Shown here: positions 1 to 8,726 of the stretch, in pieces
How the letters are laid out: every line of letters begins with the position of its first letter
Numbering within the stretch: position 1 is the first letter of the stretch
Assembly (NCBI RefSeq): GCF_001038625.1
Contig: NZ_CP011803.1
Location: forward strand, 5,208,001 to 5,272,000
Reading direction: 5' to 3'
Source: Clostridium carboxidivorans P7
Lineage (GTDB): Bacteria; Bacillota; Clostridia; Clostridiales; Clostridiaceae
DNA length: 64,000 nucleotides
The notes under the pieces: generated by a model
What the model was told of the DNA's origin: nothing
The model's input: the letters and a program-made list of their open reading frames with translations, nothing else
Database searches by the model: none
Translations under genes and position numbers: made by a program

Positions 1-644
1 GAACTTCTTCTGATTTCTTGGATTCTCTTGTTATCTATTATACTTACATTGTATGAAAAATTAAAATTTAAAGCCTTTATAAAGGATGTAATCCATGCAT
101 CACGAAGAATATAAAAGTTATTTACATCTCCATGAACACTATCCCAGTATTTACTGTGTAGACAAAGATTTGTTCTCCATATATAAACAGTAGAATCGCT
201 TTCTAATTCTTCTGTAACTCTATCGCAAGGCATGCCTTCAAGAATAAAGTCATTTATGATATTATAAATTTCTTGAGGTGAATTAGGAATTGATTTTTCA
301 CTATATTCTATTCCTAATTTATTACCTTGTTTTTCAAATATGGATATTAAATCATTCTTATATTCTTTAGAAGAATTTAATATTTTAGTAACCCATGCTG
401 CCTGCCTTCCTTCTGCTTTTGAAATCTTATCCTGAAGCCATCCATGTATGTTTGAGGTATCTATCATATCTTCTAGAGGTTTATCTTCAACAGGATGACC
501 AAAATCTTTATATATTTCTTGTTTCCAATTGTCTACAGGTAAACCTTTGTGTTCAGCCCAGCTTACTATGTCACTTTCTAAACCTTCAAACCATTTAATT
601 TTATCAAATAACCAATAGTGAATTTTTCCTAAAAATAAACTCAT
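1..644 (-). CDS. Conserved-looking hypothetical protein, 3' end outside the window
   Basis: Reading the minus strand from the ATG at 644 gives an open frame of about 214 codons with no stop before the window edge, so the C-terminus is missing. The start is well supported: AGGAGG lies at 651-656 on the complement, six bases before the ATG. The protein begins MSLFLGKIHYWLFDKIKWFE and is soluble, with no signal peptide or membrane segment. It is rich in Trp, Tyr and charged residues (for example VYIWRTNLCLHSKYWDSVHG) and ends in a helical stretch. I do not recognise the family. It is transcribed divergently from the MutS-like gene across about 300 bases of AT-rich DNA (645-952), in which I see no clear operator. 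Confidence 0.8.
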   Translation of the reverse strand, partial: MSLFLGKIHYWLFDKIKWFEGLESDIVSWAEHKGLPVDNWKQEIYKDFGHPVEDKPLEDMIDTSNIHGWLQDKISKAEGRQAAWVTKILNSSKEYKNDLISIFEKQGNKLGIEYSEKSIPNSPQEIYNIINDFILEGMPCDRVTEELESDSTVYIWRTNLCLHSKYWDSVHGDVNNFYILRDAWITSFIKALNFNFSYNVSIIDNKRIQEIRRS

Positions 645-952
645 AATTAACCTCCTGAATTATTATTTTAACTTTAATTTGATGTTTTTATTATATGTAA
701 ATATGTATTATAAATCAGTAACAAATGTTACTAAAGTTATAATACAATGAAATGTATGTATGAAATTGTCAATAATAATAGTTATATGATTTGCTGTAAA
801 ATAAATAGGTATATATGAAGTATAATAAAGTTAAATTCACACAAAAATAAAGGAAATTTAGTTATACAAATAGAATATAAAGACGTAATATCCTTATATT
901 ATTAAAAAACAATAAAAATATATTGGCTTCCATAAAAGGAGGAAAATTTTTA

Positions 953-2770
953 GTGGTAATTGGAGAAAAATTTTATGAGAAGAGAAAAAATAATTATTTA
1001 AATTTAGTCAAAAGACAAAATAGAGCTATAAGTATTATGAGCACTGCAAGGCTTATTATTTTTTTCATTGGAATTATATTAACAGGATTTTTATATACAA
1101 AAAAATATATTTATCTAAGTATAAGTTCATTTTTATGCTTTTTAATACTATTTATTTTTATAGTTATTATCCATGGGAAAATTAAAAGAAATAGAAATTA
1201 TTCTTTGGTGATTAGCAAAATAAATAGTAATTGTATAAACCGCTTTAATGGTAAATGGAAGGATTTCGTTGATGATGGCGAGGAATTTGTAGATATAGAT
1301 CATAATTATTCTTTCGATTTGGACATTTTTGGTAGAGGTTCTCTTTTTCAATGGATTAATACTGCTAATACTTATTTAGGCAGAAGAAAGTTAAAAAGTT
1401 CACTTTCTACATGTTTAAAAAGTGCAGAAGAAATTGAAAAAAGACAAGAGGCCATAGAGGAACTATCAAAAAAGCTTAAATGGAGGCAAAGATTTGAAGC
1501 TGAAGGAAAAGTTATAAATGAAAAAATAGGTGATCCAGCACCTATAATTAAAGTAGCAGGGGATAGAAATTCTGTTTATACCAATAAATGTTTAATTTTA
1601 ATATTTAAGATATTACCTGCGATTACAGTTAGCATGCTTATATTACATTTTGCCACTAATAGAGTATCTAAATCTATACCATTATTATTAATAGTTATTC
1701 AGATTTTTTTACTTATCCCAAAGGCAGGTCAACGTTTTAAGAGTTTGGGAGTAGTTTATGAATTTAAAAATAGTATAAAGATTTATGATAAAATGATAAA
1801 ATTAATAGAGAAGGAAAAATTTCATTCTGCATATTTAATGAAACTAAAAAGTAATCTTATAAATGATAAATATAAAGCTTCTGAACAAATAAAGAAACTA
1901 GTAAAGTTATGTGATGTAATTTCTGATCGTAGAAATTCTATGTATATAATTATAAATATATTATTATTATTGGACTATCAATATATGTTTGCATTAGAAA
2001 AATGGAAAGAGAAGTGTGGAGGAAATTTACAGAAGTGGATTGATACTATTGGACAGTTTGAGGAATTGAGCAGTTTATCAATTATAAATTATGATCATCC
2101 AAAGTGGTATATCCCTAAAATTATTGAGAATGATTTAGTATTTGAAGCTAAACATATGGCACATCCATTATTAGGTGAGAAAGGCGTATGTAATAATTTA
2201 ACAATTAGAAAACCATCTACTGTAGGGCTTATAACAGGTTCTAATATGTCTGGTAAAAGTACACTGCTTAGAACTTCAGGAATTAATTTAGTATTAGCCT
2301 ATTCAGGATCTGCAGTATTTGCCGAGAATTTTTGTTGTTCCATAATGGAAATATATACTTGCATGAGGGTTAGTGACAATCTAGAAAAAAATATATCTTC
2401 TTTTTATGCAGAACTTTTAAAAATAAAGAATATTGTTAAAGCTTCTAAAGAAAAAAGAAAAATATTTTTCTTATTAGATGAAATTTTTAAAGGAACTAAT
2501 TCATTAGATAGACATACAGGAGCTAAGGTTTTAATAAATAGCTTAAGTAAGAAAAAAACATTAGGTTTAGTATCTACTCATGATTTGGAATTAGGTGATT
2601 TGGAAGAGGAAAGTAATAATAAAATAAAGAATTATCATTTTAGAGAATATTATAAAGATGATAAAATTTATTTCGATTATAAGCTTCAGAGGGGTATATC
2701 AAAAACTAGGAATGCTCTTTATTTAATGAAGATGGCTGGAATAGAAATTGAAAATGATATACAAAAATAA
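953..2770 (+). CDS. Membrane-anchored MutS-family ATPase (MutS domain V protein)
   Basis: About 605 residues. The C-terminal part is a MutS-type ABC ATPase: Walker A GSNMSGKST near residue 430, Walker B FFLLDEIFKGTNSLDR, and the switch-like STHDLELGDL. The N-terminus lacks the mismatch-binding domain I of MutS. It has a hydrophobic pair of segments at about residues 30-75 and another at about 215-260, so the protein is probably membrane-associated. The GTG at 953 is chosen because AGGAGG lies at 937-942, ten bases upstream. A TTG at 923 in the same frame has no such site. Proteins of this architecture are annotated only as MutS-like in Firmicutes. A role in mismatch repair is doubtful, and function and ligand are unknown. 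Confidence 0.85.
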   Translation: MVIGEKFYEKRKNNYLNLVKRQNRAISIMSTARLIIFFIGIILTGFLYTKKYIYLSISSFLCFLILFIFIVIIHGKIKRNRNYSLVISKINSNCINRFNGKWKDFVDDGEEFVDIDHNYSFDLDIFGRGSLFQWINTANTYLGRRKLKSSLSTCLKSAEEIEKRQEAIEELSKKLKWRQRFEAEGKVINEKIGDPAPIIKVAGDRNSVYTNKCLILIFKILPAITVSMLILHFATNRVSKSIPLLLIVIQIFLLIPKAGQRFKSLGVVYEFKNSIKIYDKMIKLIEKEKFHSAYLMKLKSNLINDKYKASEQIKKLVKLCDVISDRRNSMYIIINILLLLDYQYMFALEKWKEKCGGNLQKWIDTIGQFEELSSLSIINYDHPKWYIPKIIENDLVFEAKHMAHPLLGEKGVCNNLTIRKPSTVGLITGSNMSGKSTLLRTSGINLVLAYSGSAVFAENFCCSIMEIYTCMRVSDNLEKNISSFYAELLKIKNIVKASKEKRKIFFLLDEIFKGTNSLDRHTGAKVLINSLSKKKTLGLVSTHDLELGDLEEESNNKIKNYHFREYYKDDKIYFDYKLQRGISKTRNALYLMKMAGIEIENDIQK

Positions 2771-2794
2771 ATATAAGCTTTAGGAGGGTACTAT

Positions 2795-3274
2795 ATGTTT
2801 GATTTATTAAAGAAAGATTATTCTGTAATATCGCCTGCATCTGGTAAAGTATTGGAGTTGTCAGAGGTACCAGATGAAGTTTTTGCTAATAAACTTGCTG
2901 GAGATGGTGTTGCTATTGATTGCTCAGGAGATACAATAGTGTCACCAGCAGATGGTGTATTAACTATAATATTTAAAACAAATCATGCCTTTGCTGTTAC
3001 CCTTGATAATGGAGTAGAAATTTTAGTTCATATAGGAATAGATACAATACAAGTAGATGGTGAAGGATTTCAAAGAATAGCTAAAGAGGGGAGCAGAGTT
3101 AAAGCTGGAGATCCTATAATAAAAATCGATAGGGAAATTATAAAAGAAAAAGGATTTTCTTTAATTACTCCAGTTTTAATTGTTAATGGCGATAGAGTTA
3201 AGAATATTGATAAAAATGTTGGAGTAAATGTATCAGCAGGAGAGGATATTATATTTACTTATAAAACTAAATAA
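2795..3274 (+). CDS. crr: PTS glucose-type EIIA component
   Basis: A 159-residue single-domain EIIA of the glucose/sucrose family, which accepts phosphate from HPr and passes it to an EIIB domain in sugar uptake. The phosphorylatable histidine is His79 in EILVHIGIDT and the partner histidine is His64 in TNHAFAV, both in the expected context. The length is normal for a free-standing EIIA. TAGGAGGG precedes the ATG by seven bases. No EIIB or EIIC gene is nearby, so it must serve permeases encoded elsewhere or act in regulation. It lies 24 bases after the MutS-like gene and 25 bases before lplA, and may share their transcript. The symbol crr is by family; orthology is not proven. Confidence 0.9.
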   Translation: MFDLLKKDYSVISPASGKVLELSEVPDEVFANKLAGDGVAIDCSGDTIVSPADGVLTIIFKTNHAFAVTLDNGVEILVHIGIDTIQVDGEGFQRIAKEGSRVKAGDPIIKIDREIIKEKGFSLITPVLIVNGDRVKNIDKNVGVNVSAGEDIIFTYKTK

Positions 3275-3299
3275 TTCAAATATTTATTGGAGGTTTTTT

Positions 3300-4283
3300 A
3301 TGATTTTTATCAAGAATGATAATACCAATCCGTATATCAATCATGCTATTGAAGAATATATGCTAAAAAATTTTCAAGAAGATTGTTTTATGTTATGGAG
3401 AAATGAACGTTGTATATTGATAGGGAAAAATCAAAATACTCTTTCGGAAATAAATATGGATTATGTAAAAAAACACAATTTACCTGTTGTAAGAAGGATG
3501 TCAGGTGGAGGAGCAATTTTTAATGATCTTGGAAATTTACATTTTACTTTTATAGCTAATAATAGTGAAAATCGTTTTGCAGATTTTTCTAAGTTTACAT
3601 ATCCCATTATAAATGCTCTAAAGAAAATTGGTATAAATGCTGATTTATCAGGAAGAAATGATTTAACTATAGATGGAAAGAAATTTTCAGGTAATGCTCA
3701 ATACAACTATAAAAATAAAATTCTTCATCATGGCAGTATTTTATTTTCAGCTAATATGAGTGATTTAACATCAGCATTAAAAGTAAAAGATATAAAGTTT
3801 CAAGACAAATCAGTTAAATCTGTAGGAAGTAGGGTTACTAATATAAGTGAACATTTAAAGTCTCCAATGAGTTTAGAGGAATTTAAAGAGTTTTTGGCTA
3901 ATTCTATTATTAGTGAACAAGAGAAAGCAAAAATTTACGAATTAACAAAAGAGGATTGGATTCATGTAAAAAAGATTTCTGATGAAAAATATTCCACATG
4001 GGAATGGAATTATGGAAAATCTCCTAATTTTAATTATTTTAATGAAAAAAAGTTTTTAGGAGGAATAGTACAAGCTAATATAAATGTGGAAAAGGGATTA
4101 ATAAACAGTATTAAATTATATGGAGATTTTTTTAGTGAAAGTGATGTTATTGAATTGGAAAATGTTTTGACTGGAATAAGATATAATGAAAAGAATGTAA
4201 GAGATGTTTTAAAGAATATATCAATTGAAAAATATATGAGTAATATTAATGAAGATAACTTAATACAAGTAATGTTTAATTAA
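3300..4283 (+). CDS. lplA: Lipoate-protein ligase A
   Basis: A 327-residue enzyme that activates lipoate with ATP and attaches it to the lysine of lipoyl domains (2-oxoacid dehydrogenases, glycine cleavage H protein). The biotin/lipoate ligase fold is recognisable from RRMSGGGAIFNDLGNLHFTF, DGKKFSGNAQ and HHGSILF, followed by a C-terminal accessory domain. The ATG at 3300 follows TTGGAGG by seven bases. The open frame extends upstream into the EIIA gene, but that extension has no ribosome site. The gene is immediately followed by lipA, so this locus combines lipoate scavenging with lipoate synthesis. No lipoylated enzyme is encoded in the window. Confidence 0.93.
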   Translation: MIFIKNDNTNPYINHAIEEYMLKNFQEDCFMLWRNERCILIGKNQNTLSEINMDYVKKHNLPVVRRMSGGGAIFNDLGNLHFTFIANNSENRFADFSKFTYPIINALKKIGINADLSGRNDLTIDGKKFSGNAQYNYKNKILHHGSILFSANMSDLTSALKVKDIKFQDKSVKSVGSRVTNISEHLKSPMSLEEFKEFLANSIISEQEKAKIYELTKEDWIHVKKISDEKYSTWEWNYGKSPNFNYFNEKKFLGGIVQANINVEKGLINSIKLYGDFFSESDVIELENVLTGIRYNEKNVRDVLKNISIEKYMSNINEDNLIQVMFN

Positions 4284-4314
4284 TATATAGATTTTTTCAA
4301 AGGGGGATAAAATC

Positions 4315-5166
4315 ATGCATCAAAGAAAACCAGAATGGCTAAGAGTAAAAATAAGAGGGGGAGAGATTTCTGGTAATGTTCAAGAAATACTAAAGAAATA
4401 TTCGTTAAATACAGTTTGCAGAGAAGCAAATTGTCCAAATAGAATGGAATGCTTTAACAAGAGAACAGCCACATTTATGATACTTGGAAAGAATTGTACT
4501 CGCAATTGTACTTTTTGTAATGTAACAAAAGAAAAACCAGAGGTGGTTGATTATGAAGAGCCGCATAATGTAGCACAAGCAGTTGATAAGCTAAATCTTA
4601 AACATACTGTTATAACTTCTGTAACAAGAGATGATATTGAAGATGGTGGAGCAGCACATTTTGCAAAAGTAATAGAAGAGATAAAAAAATTAAATAAAAA
4701 TATCACTATAGAAGTATTAATACCTGACTTTAAAGGAAATGAAGAGGCTTTGAAAAAGGTGGTAAGTGCTAAACCTGATATAATAAATCATAATGTAGAA
4801 ACAACGCCAAGACTTTATAGAGAAGTAAGACCTATGGCAGTGTATGATAGATCATTGGAACTTCTACAGCGAGTGAAAGAAATGGATGATTCAATAATGA
4901 CTAAGTCTGGCTTTATGCTAGGACTTGGAGAAAATGAAGATGATGTAATAGGAATACTTAAGGATTTAAAAAACATTAATTGTGAAATTGTAACTATAGG
5001 GCAATATTTGGCACCTTCTTCAAAGCATCATCCAGTAGTAGAGTATGTGCATCCAGATATATTTAAAAAATATGAAAAAATAGCCTTAGATATGGGATTT
5101 AAACATGTTTTTTCTGCTCCTTTAGTTAGAAGTTCTTATTATGCAGAACAGGTATTTAATTCTTAA
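4315..5166 (+). CDS. lipA: Lipoyl synthase (radical SAM)
   Basis: A 283-residue radical-SAM enzyme that inserts two sulfurs into protein-bound octanoate. Both iron-sulfur cluster motifs are intact: the auxiliary cluster C35-x4-C40-x5-C46 and the radical-SAM C61-x3-C65-x2-C68 (CTRNCTFC). The C-terminal serine ligand region is present as RSSY. Length is typical of LipA. AAAGGGGG precedes the ATG at 4315. It lies 31 bases after lplA and is closed by the terminator at 5203-5249. No lipB (octanoyltransferase) is seen here, so LplA may provide the octanoyl or lipoyl transfer step, or lipB lies elsewhere. Confidence 0.96.
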   Translation: MHQRKPEWLRVKIRGGEISGNVQEILKKYSLNTVCREANCPNRMECFNKRTATFMILGKNCTRNCTFCNVTKEKPEVVDYEEPHNVAQAVDKLNLKHTVITSVTRDDIEDGGAAHFAKVIEEIKKLNKNITIEVLIPDFKGNEEALKKVVSAKPDIINHNVETTPRLYREVRPMAVYDRSLELLQRVKEMDDSIMTKSGFMLGLGENEDDVIGILKDLKNINCEIVTIGQYLAPSSKHHPVVEYVHPDIFKKYEKIALDMGFKHVFSAPLVRSSYYAEQVFNS

Positions 5167-5202
5167 TTATTTATTTGATGTTAAAAAAATTATCATAATG
5201 AA

Positions 5203-5249
5203 AAAATTCTCAAAATGGTACTAAAAAAGTATCGTTTTGAGAATTTTTT
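5203..5249 (+). terminator. Rho-independent terminator after lipA
   Basis: A long stem (AAATTCTCAAAATGGTACT against AGTATCGTTTTGAGAATTT, with mismatches) with an A-rich loop is followed by TTTTTT. It separates the lplA-lipA unit from cbiM. The next 110 bases before cbiM show no cobalamin-box or NiCo-type riboswitch that I can recognise. Confidence 0.9.
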
Positions 5250-5363
5250 GCTGTTTTTACCCTATAAAACATATGGCATAAAAATTGCTCTTATTTATTG
5301 TAAAGATAATCTATTTGAAGAAAAAATAAAGGGTTTTTATTATAAAGTTGGGGGGATAAAATT

Positions 5364-6347
5364 ATGCATATTCCAGATAATTATTTAAGTCCATCAACTT
5401 GTGCAGCAATGGGGGTTATTATGCTGCCAGTGTGGACAAAATCAGTAAAGAAAGTGAAAGAAGAAGTAAGTAAAAGAAAAATGCCTATACTTGGTGTATG
5501 TGCAGCTGTATCATTTCTTGTAATGATGTTTAATGTGCCAGTTCCAGGGGGAACTACAGCCCATGCAGTAGGAGCAACTTTAATAGCAATATTAGTAGGC
5601 CCATATGCTGCAACTATATCTGTTAGTATAGCATTATTGATTCAAGCATTATTCTTTGGAGATGGAGGAATACTTGCTTACGGAGCAAATACATTTAACA
5701 TGGCTTTTGTAATGCCATTTGTTGGATATTCAGTTTATAGATTCATAAAAAATAGAGTAAACAGTGAAAAAGGGGAATACATAGCAGCATTTATTGGTGG
5801 TTATATAGGAATATTAGCAGCAGCCTTTTGCGCATCAATTGAATTTGGAATACAACCATTATTATTTAAAGATGCAGCAGGTGCAGCAATTTACTGCCCT
5901 TATACATTAAGTATTTCAGTGCCAGCTATGGTTTTACCTCATTTACTTGTAGGAATACTAGAAGGAGCTATAACAGCAGGAGTTTATGCTTATGTAAAAA
6001 AGATGTCACCTGGTATTATATATGAAGGAAAGAAAACAAGCAAAAAATCTTTATATGGATTACTTGGTGCTTTAATAGTATTATGCCCATTAGGACTTTT
6101 AGCTAGCGGAACTGCTTGGGGAGAGTGGGATTCAGAAGAAGTGAAGTCATTAGTTGGATATGTACCTAAAGCTTTTCAAAATGGGTTTAGCTTTAATGCA
6201 ATAGCACCAGATTATGCTCCTGGTGGAATGCCTGAAAAGTTAGGTTATATTGTTTCAGCTATAGCTGGAGTGGCAATTTTATTAATTATATTTAAAGTAA
6301 TTGCTTCAGTTAAAAAGGAAAAAGATTTACAAAATAAAGCATCATAG
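5364..6347 (+). CDS. cbiM: CbiM/NikM-type substrate-binding component of a cobalt/nickel ECF transporter
   Basis: A 327-residue membrane protein. It begins MHIPDNYLSPSTCAAMG, matching the CbiM/NikM N-terminus, in which the free amino group and the early histidine bind Co2+ or Ni2+. About seven hydrophobic segments follow, with GGTTAHAVGATLIAILVGP as a family motif. The C-terminal third (WGEWDSEEVKSL, PDYAPGGMPEK and one more membrane helix) looks like the PDGLE/CbiN-like domain fused as in NikMN. GGGGGGA precedes the ATG by seven bases. Unusually, no CbiQ (T component) or CbiO (ATPase) gene follows, so these must be encoded elsewhere. Co2+ versus Ni2+ cannot be told from sequence alone. Confidence 0.9.
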   Translation: MHIPDNYLSPSTCAAMGVIMLPVWTKSVKKVKEEVSKRKMPILGVCAAVSFLVMMFNVPVPGGTTAHAVGATLIAILVGPYAATISVSIALLIQALFFGDGGILAYGANTFNMAFVMPFVGYSVYRFIKNRVNSEKGEYIAAFIGGYIGILAAAFCASIEFGIQPLLFKDAAGAAIYCPYTLSISVPAMVLPHLLVGILEGAITAGVYAYVKKMSPGIIYEGKKTSKKSLYGLLGALIVLCPLGLLASGTAWGEWDSEEVKSLVGYVPKAFQNGFSFNAIAPDYAPGGMPEKLGYIVSAIAGVAILLIIFKVIASVKKEKDLQNKAS

Positions 6348-6370
6348 GAGAATATTAAAATACGAACTTT

Positions 6371-6414
6371 AAAGGCTGCAGCTTATGCAAATGTATTATA
6401 AGCTGTGGCCATTT
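6371..6414 (+). terminator. Hairpin after cbiM, possible terminator
   Basis: The arms GGCTGCAGCTTAT and ATAAGCTGTGGCC form a strong stem with a short loop just downstream of the cbiM stop. No clear T-tract follows (ATTTAAATTT), so termination may be inefficient. It could instead protect the mRNA 3' end. Confidence 0.55.
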
Positions 6415-6437
6415 AAATTTATATCAAAATTGATAGT

Positions 6438-6464
6438 ATAGTATACTTATATTAAGTATACTAT
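6438..6464. promoter_or_regulatory. Perfect 12-bp inverted repeat upstream of the FmdE-like gene
   Basis: ATAGTATACTTA at 6438-6449 and its exact reverse complement at 6453-6464 are separated by only three bases (TAT). The element ends 17 bases before the ATG at 6482 and next to the ribosome-binding site GAAGGGGAG. It could be a repressor operator or an RNA hairpin controlling translation. No regulator gene is adjacent. Confidence 0.6.
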
Positions 6465-6481
6465 GAAGGGGAGAGTGTTAT

Positions 6482-7006
6482 ATGAATAAGGGTTTGTGGA
6501 AAAAGTGTGTAGAATTTCATGGACATTCATGTCCAGGCTTAGCTATAGGTTATAAAGTTAGTGAAGCTGCTAAAAAAAAGATGGGATTAGATTATTCTAA
6601 AGATGAAGAAATTGTTTGTGTAACAGAAAATGATGCTTGCTGTGTAGATGCAGTACAAGTATTAACAGGCTGTTCTATAGGCAAAGGAAACTTGGTCTAT
6701 AAGGATTCTGGCAAAATGGCATTTACATTTTTCAATAGAAAGAATAATGAGGCTTTGAGAATAGTTTTAAAACCATTAGATAAGTCTGAAGGTAGGGAAA
6801 AGCGTATGGAGTACATATTAAATGCTGATATTGATGACTTATTTTTATTTAAGTCACCAAAATTTAAAATTCCAGAAAAGGCTAGACTTTTTAATAGCAT
6901 TATCTGCGAAAATTGTGGAGAAAGTACTGCAGAACATAAAATAAGATTTATGAATGGCAAAAAGGTTTGCTTAGATTGCTTTAATGATTATTCAAGAGGG
7001 TTTTAG
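6482..7006 (+). CDS. FmdE-family protein with C-terminal zinc ribbon
   Basis: A 174-residue protein of the FmdE (formylmethanofuran dehydrogenase subunit E) family. The N-terminal domain shows the metal-site pattern EFHGHSCPGLAIGYK, then TENDACCVDAVQVLTGCSIG and a conserved LVYKDSGKMAF segment. The C-terminus carries a TraR/DksA-like four-cysteine ribbon, CENCG...CLDCF. In bacteria without methanogenesis the role of these proteins is not settled; links to molybdenum or other metal metabolism have been proposed for the family. Its position directly after an orphan Co/Ni uptake gene suggests a metal-related role (inference). GGGGAGAG precedes the ATG. Terminators lie on both sides, so it may be monocistronic. 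Confidence 0.85.
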   Translation: MNKGLWKKCVEFHGHSCPGLAIGYKVSEAAKKKMGLDYSKDEEIVCVTENDACCVDAVQVLTGCSIGKGNLVYKDSGKMAFTFFNRKNNEALRIVLKPLDKSEGREKRMEYILNADIDDLFLFKSPKFKIPEKARLFNSIICENCGESTAEHKIRFMNGKKVCLDCFNDYSRGF

Positions 7007-7036
7007 TAGGACTAAATTATATTCAAACATAAATAG

Positions 7037-7076
7037 AAACACTAAACTTTATTTTATATGAAGTTTAGTGTTTTTG
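7037..7076 (+). terminator. Rho-independent terminator after the FmdE-like gene
   Basis: AAACACTAAACTT and AAGTTTAGTGTTT form a perfect 13-bp stem around a loop of about 11 bases, followed by a T-rich tail. It insulates the metal locus from the germination operon that starts at 7233. Confidence 0.92.
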
Positions 7077-7232
7077 TTATTTCTTTTTTGATATTTGAAT
7101 TAGGTGCTTGTAATAAATACCCACTTATGACAATAGAATACCTACACTAGAGGCATAATTTGTCTAATATTTTTTAAAATTAAATCCATACTAAAAACAA
7201 AGATTATATTTTTTGTAAAGTGAGGTGTGTAT

Positions 7233-8726
7233 ATGGAGAATAAAAAACTTATCTTGCAACAAAATTTGGATGACATTAAGAATTTAATGGGAAATGGAAT
7301 ACAGCTAATAACTAAAAATTTTGTTATGGGAAGTAAAGAACCTATTGAGGCATGTATTATTTATGTAAATGGTTTGGTAAATAAAGATATGATTGATAGG
7401 GATATTTTGAATCCATTAATGCTTCACATAGAGGAAAATTTAAGTAGTATACCACAGGTTGAAGATTATGTATGTAAAAAATATATAACTATTAGCAATA
7501 CACAATTAGAAAAAGATATAAATAAAGCTGTAGATGCTGCAAAGCGAGGAAAAACTTTGATGTTGGTCCAAGAAAGTAGCAGCTTTATTATAATAGACAC
7601 AACAGGTGGAAACTTTAGAGCTATATCTGACCCTATGAATGAAACTTCGTTAAGAGGCCCTAGAGATTCTTTTGTAGAAAACTTGGAAACCAATTTAAGT
7701 ATTATAAGAAGAAGATTAAAAGATAAAAATTTAAAAATGGAAACATTTACTTTAGGCGAAAGATCACAGACAGATTTAGTTATTGTATATATAGATGATA
7801 TAGTTGATAAAAGTTTATTAAAAAAAATAAAAGATAGAATACAATCTATAAAGGTTGATAGTGTTTCATCAAGCGCTATGGTTGAACAACTTATAGAGGA
7901 ACATACCTATAGTATTTTTCCACAAACTTTTGCTACAGAAAGACCAGATATAGTTCAATCCAATTTATTAGAAGGAAGGATAGCTCTGATGCCAGAAGGA
8001 ACTCCTTCTGTTATAACTTTACCAAGTTTATTTACAGATTTTTTTCAAACAGTAGAAGATTATTACCATAGAACAATAGTAGCATCCTTTACTAGAATAA
8101 TAAAATGTATAGCAGTTTTCATAGTAATCACAATTTCAAGTGTTTACATAACTCTAATAAAATTTAATTCAGAACTAATACCATTAACTTTTATACAATC
8201 TATTATTGAATCAAGAAAAGGCATAGCCTTAACGCCGTTTATGTCCATATTGTCTATGAATTTGGTTATAGAATTTTTAAGAGAGGGAGGACTTAGATTA
8301 CCAAGCAAAATAGGTCAAACTTTAAGTGTAGTAGGTGGAATTATTATAGGAGATGCAGCACTTAAAGCTAAAATTGTAAGTTCGCTTACATTACTTATAG
8401 TTGGTGTTACAACTACGGCCTCTTTTTTAATACCTAATTATGAAATGGCTCTTTCTATAAGGATGATAAATTATCCTATGTTGGTATTGGCTAACTGGTT
8501 AGGAGCGTTAGGGATAGCTATAGGTTGGTTTTTCTTAATAGCCTATCTTTGCGCTTTAGATAGTTATGGGGTTCCTTATTTGTCTTTTCATAAGAGTGAT
8601 TTAAAAGATATTTTTATAAGGGCACCTATATGGAAGATGAATAAAAGACCTGAAGCTATACCTAACAACAATCCTGTAAGGCAAAAGAATTTCAGATGGA
8701 AATTTAGGAGGGGCAAAAATGGGTAA
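7233..8726 (+). CDS. gerAA: Spore germinant receptor subunit A (GerA family)
   Basis: A 497-residue GerA-family inner-membrane subunit of a spore germinant receptor. The soluble N-terminal half (about 280 residues) includes the family signatures SVVEQLIEE-like (SSAMVEQLIEEH), RPDIVQSNLLEGRIALMPEGTP and LPSLFTDFFQTVEDYY. About five membrane segments and a short basic tail follow. The ATG at 7233 is preferred because GAGGTG lies just upstream; the GTG at 7227 overlaps that site. It is the only A subunit in a cluster with two B and two C subunits, and it overlaps gerAB by eight bases. Expression is expected in the forespore under SigG, but I cannot identify a convincing promoter. Confidence 0.95.
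   Translation: MENKKLILQQNLDDIKNLMGNGIQLITKNFVMGSKEPIEACIIYVNGLVNKDMIDRDILNPLMLHIEENLSSIPQVEDYVCKKYITISNTQLEKDINKAVDAAKRGKTLMLVQESSSFIIIDTTGGNFRAISDPMNETSLRGPRDSFVENLETNLSIIRRRLKDKNLKMETFTLGERSQTDLVIVYIDDIVDKSLLKKIKDRIQSIKVDSVSSSAMVEQLIEEHTYSIFPQTFATERPDIVQSNLLEGRIALMPEGTPSVITLPSLFTDFFQTVEDYYHRTIVASFTRIIKCIAVFIVITISSVYITLIKFNSELIPLTFIQSIIESRKGIALTPFMSILSMNLVIEFLREGGLRLPSKIGQTLSVVGGIIIGDAALKAKIVSSLTLLIVGVTTTASFLIPNYEMALSIRMINYPMLVLANWLGALGIAIGWFFLIAYLCALDSYGVPYLSFHKSDLKDIFIRAPIWKMNKRPEAIPNNNPVRQKNFRWKFRRGKNG

Noticed and set aside
395-598. Plus-strand open frame of 67 codons
   Set aside because: It is antisense to the minus-strand gene at 1-644, which has an AGGAGG site and a much longer open frame.
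5250-5363. Cobalamin or NiCo riboswitch before cbiM
   Set aside because: I looked for the B12 box and for the GC-rich four-way junction typical of NiCo RNAs and saw neither.
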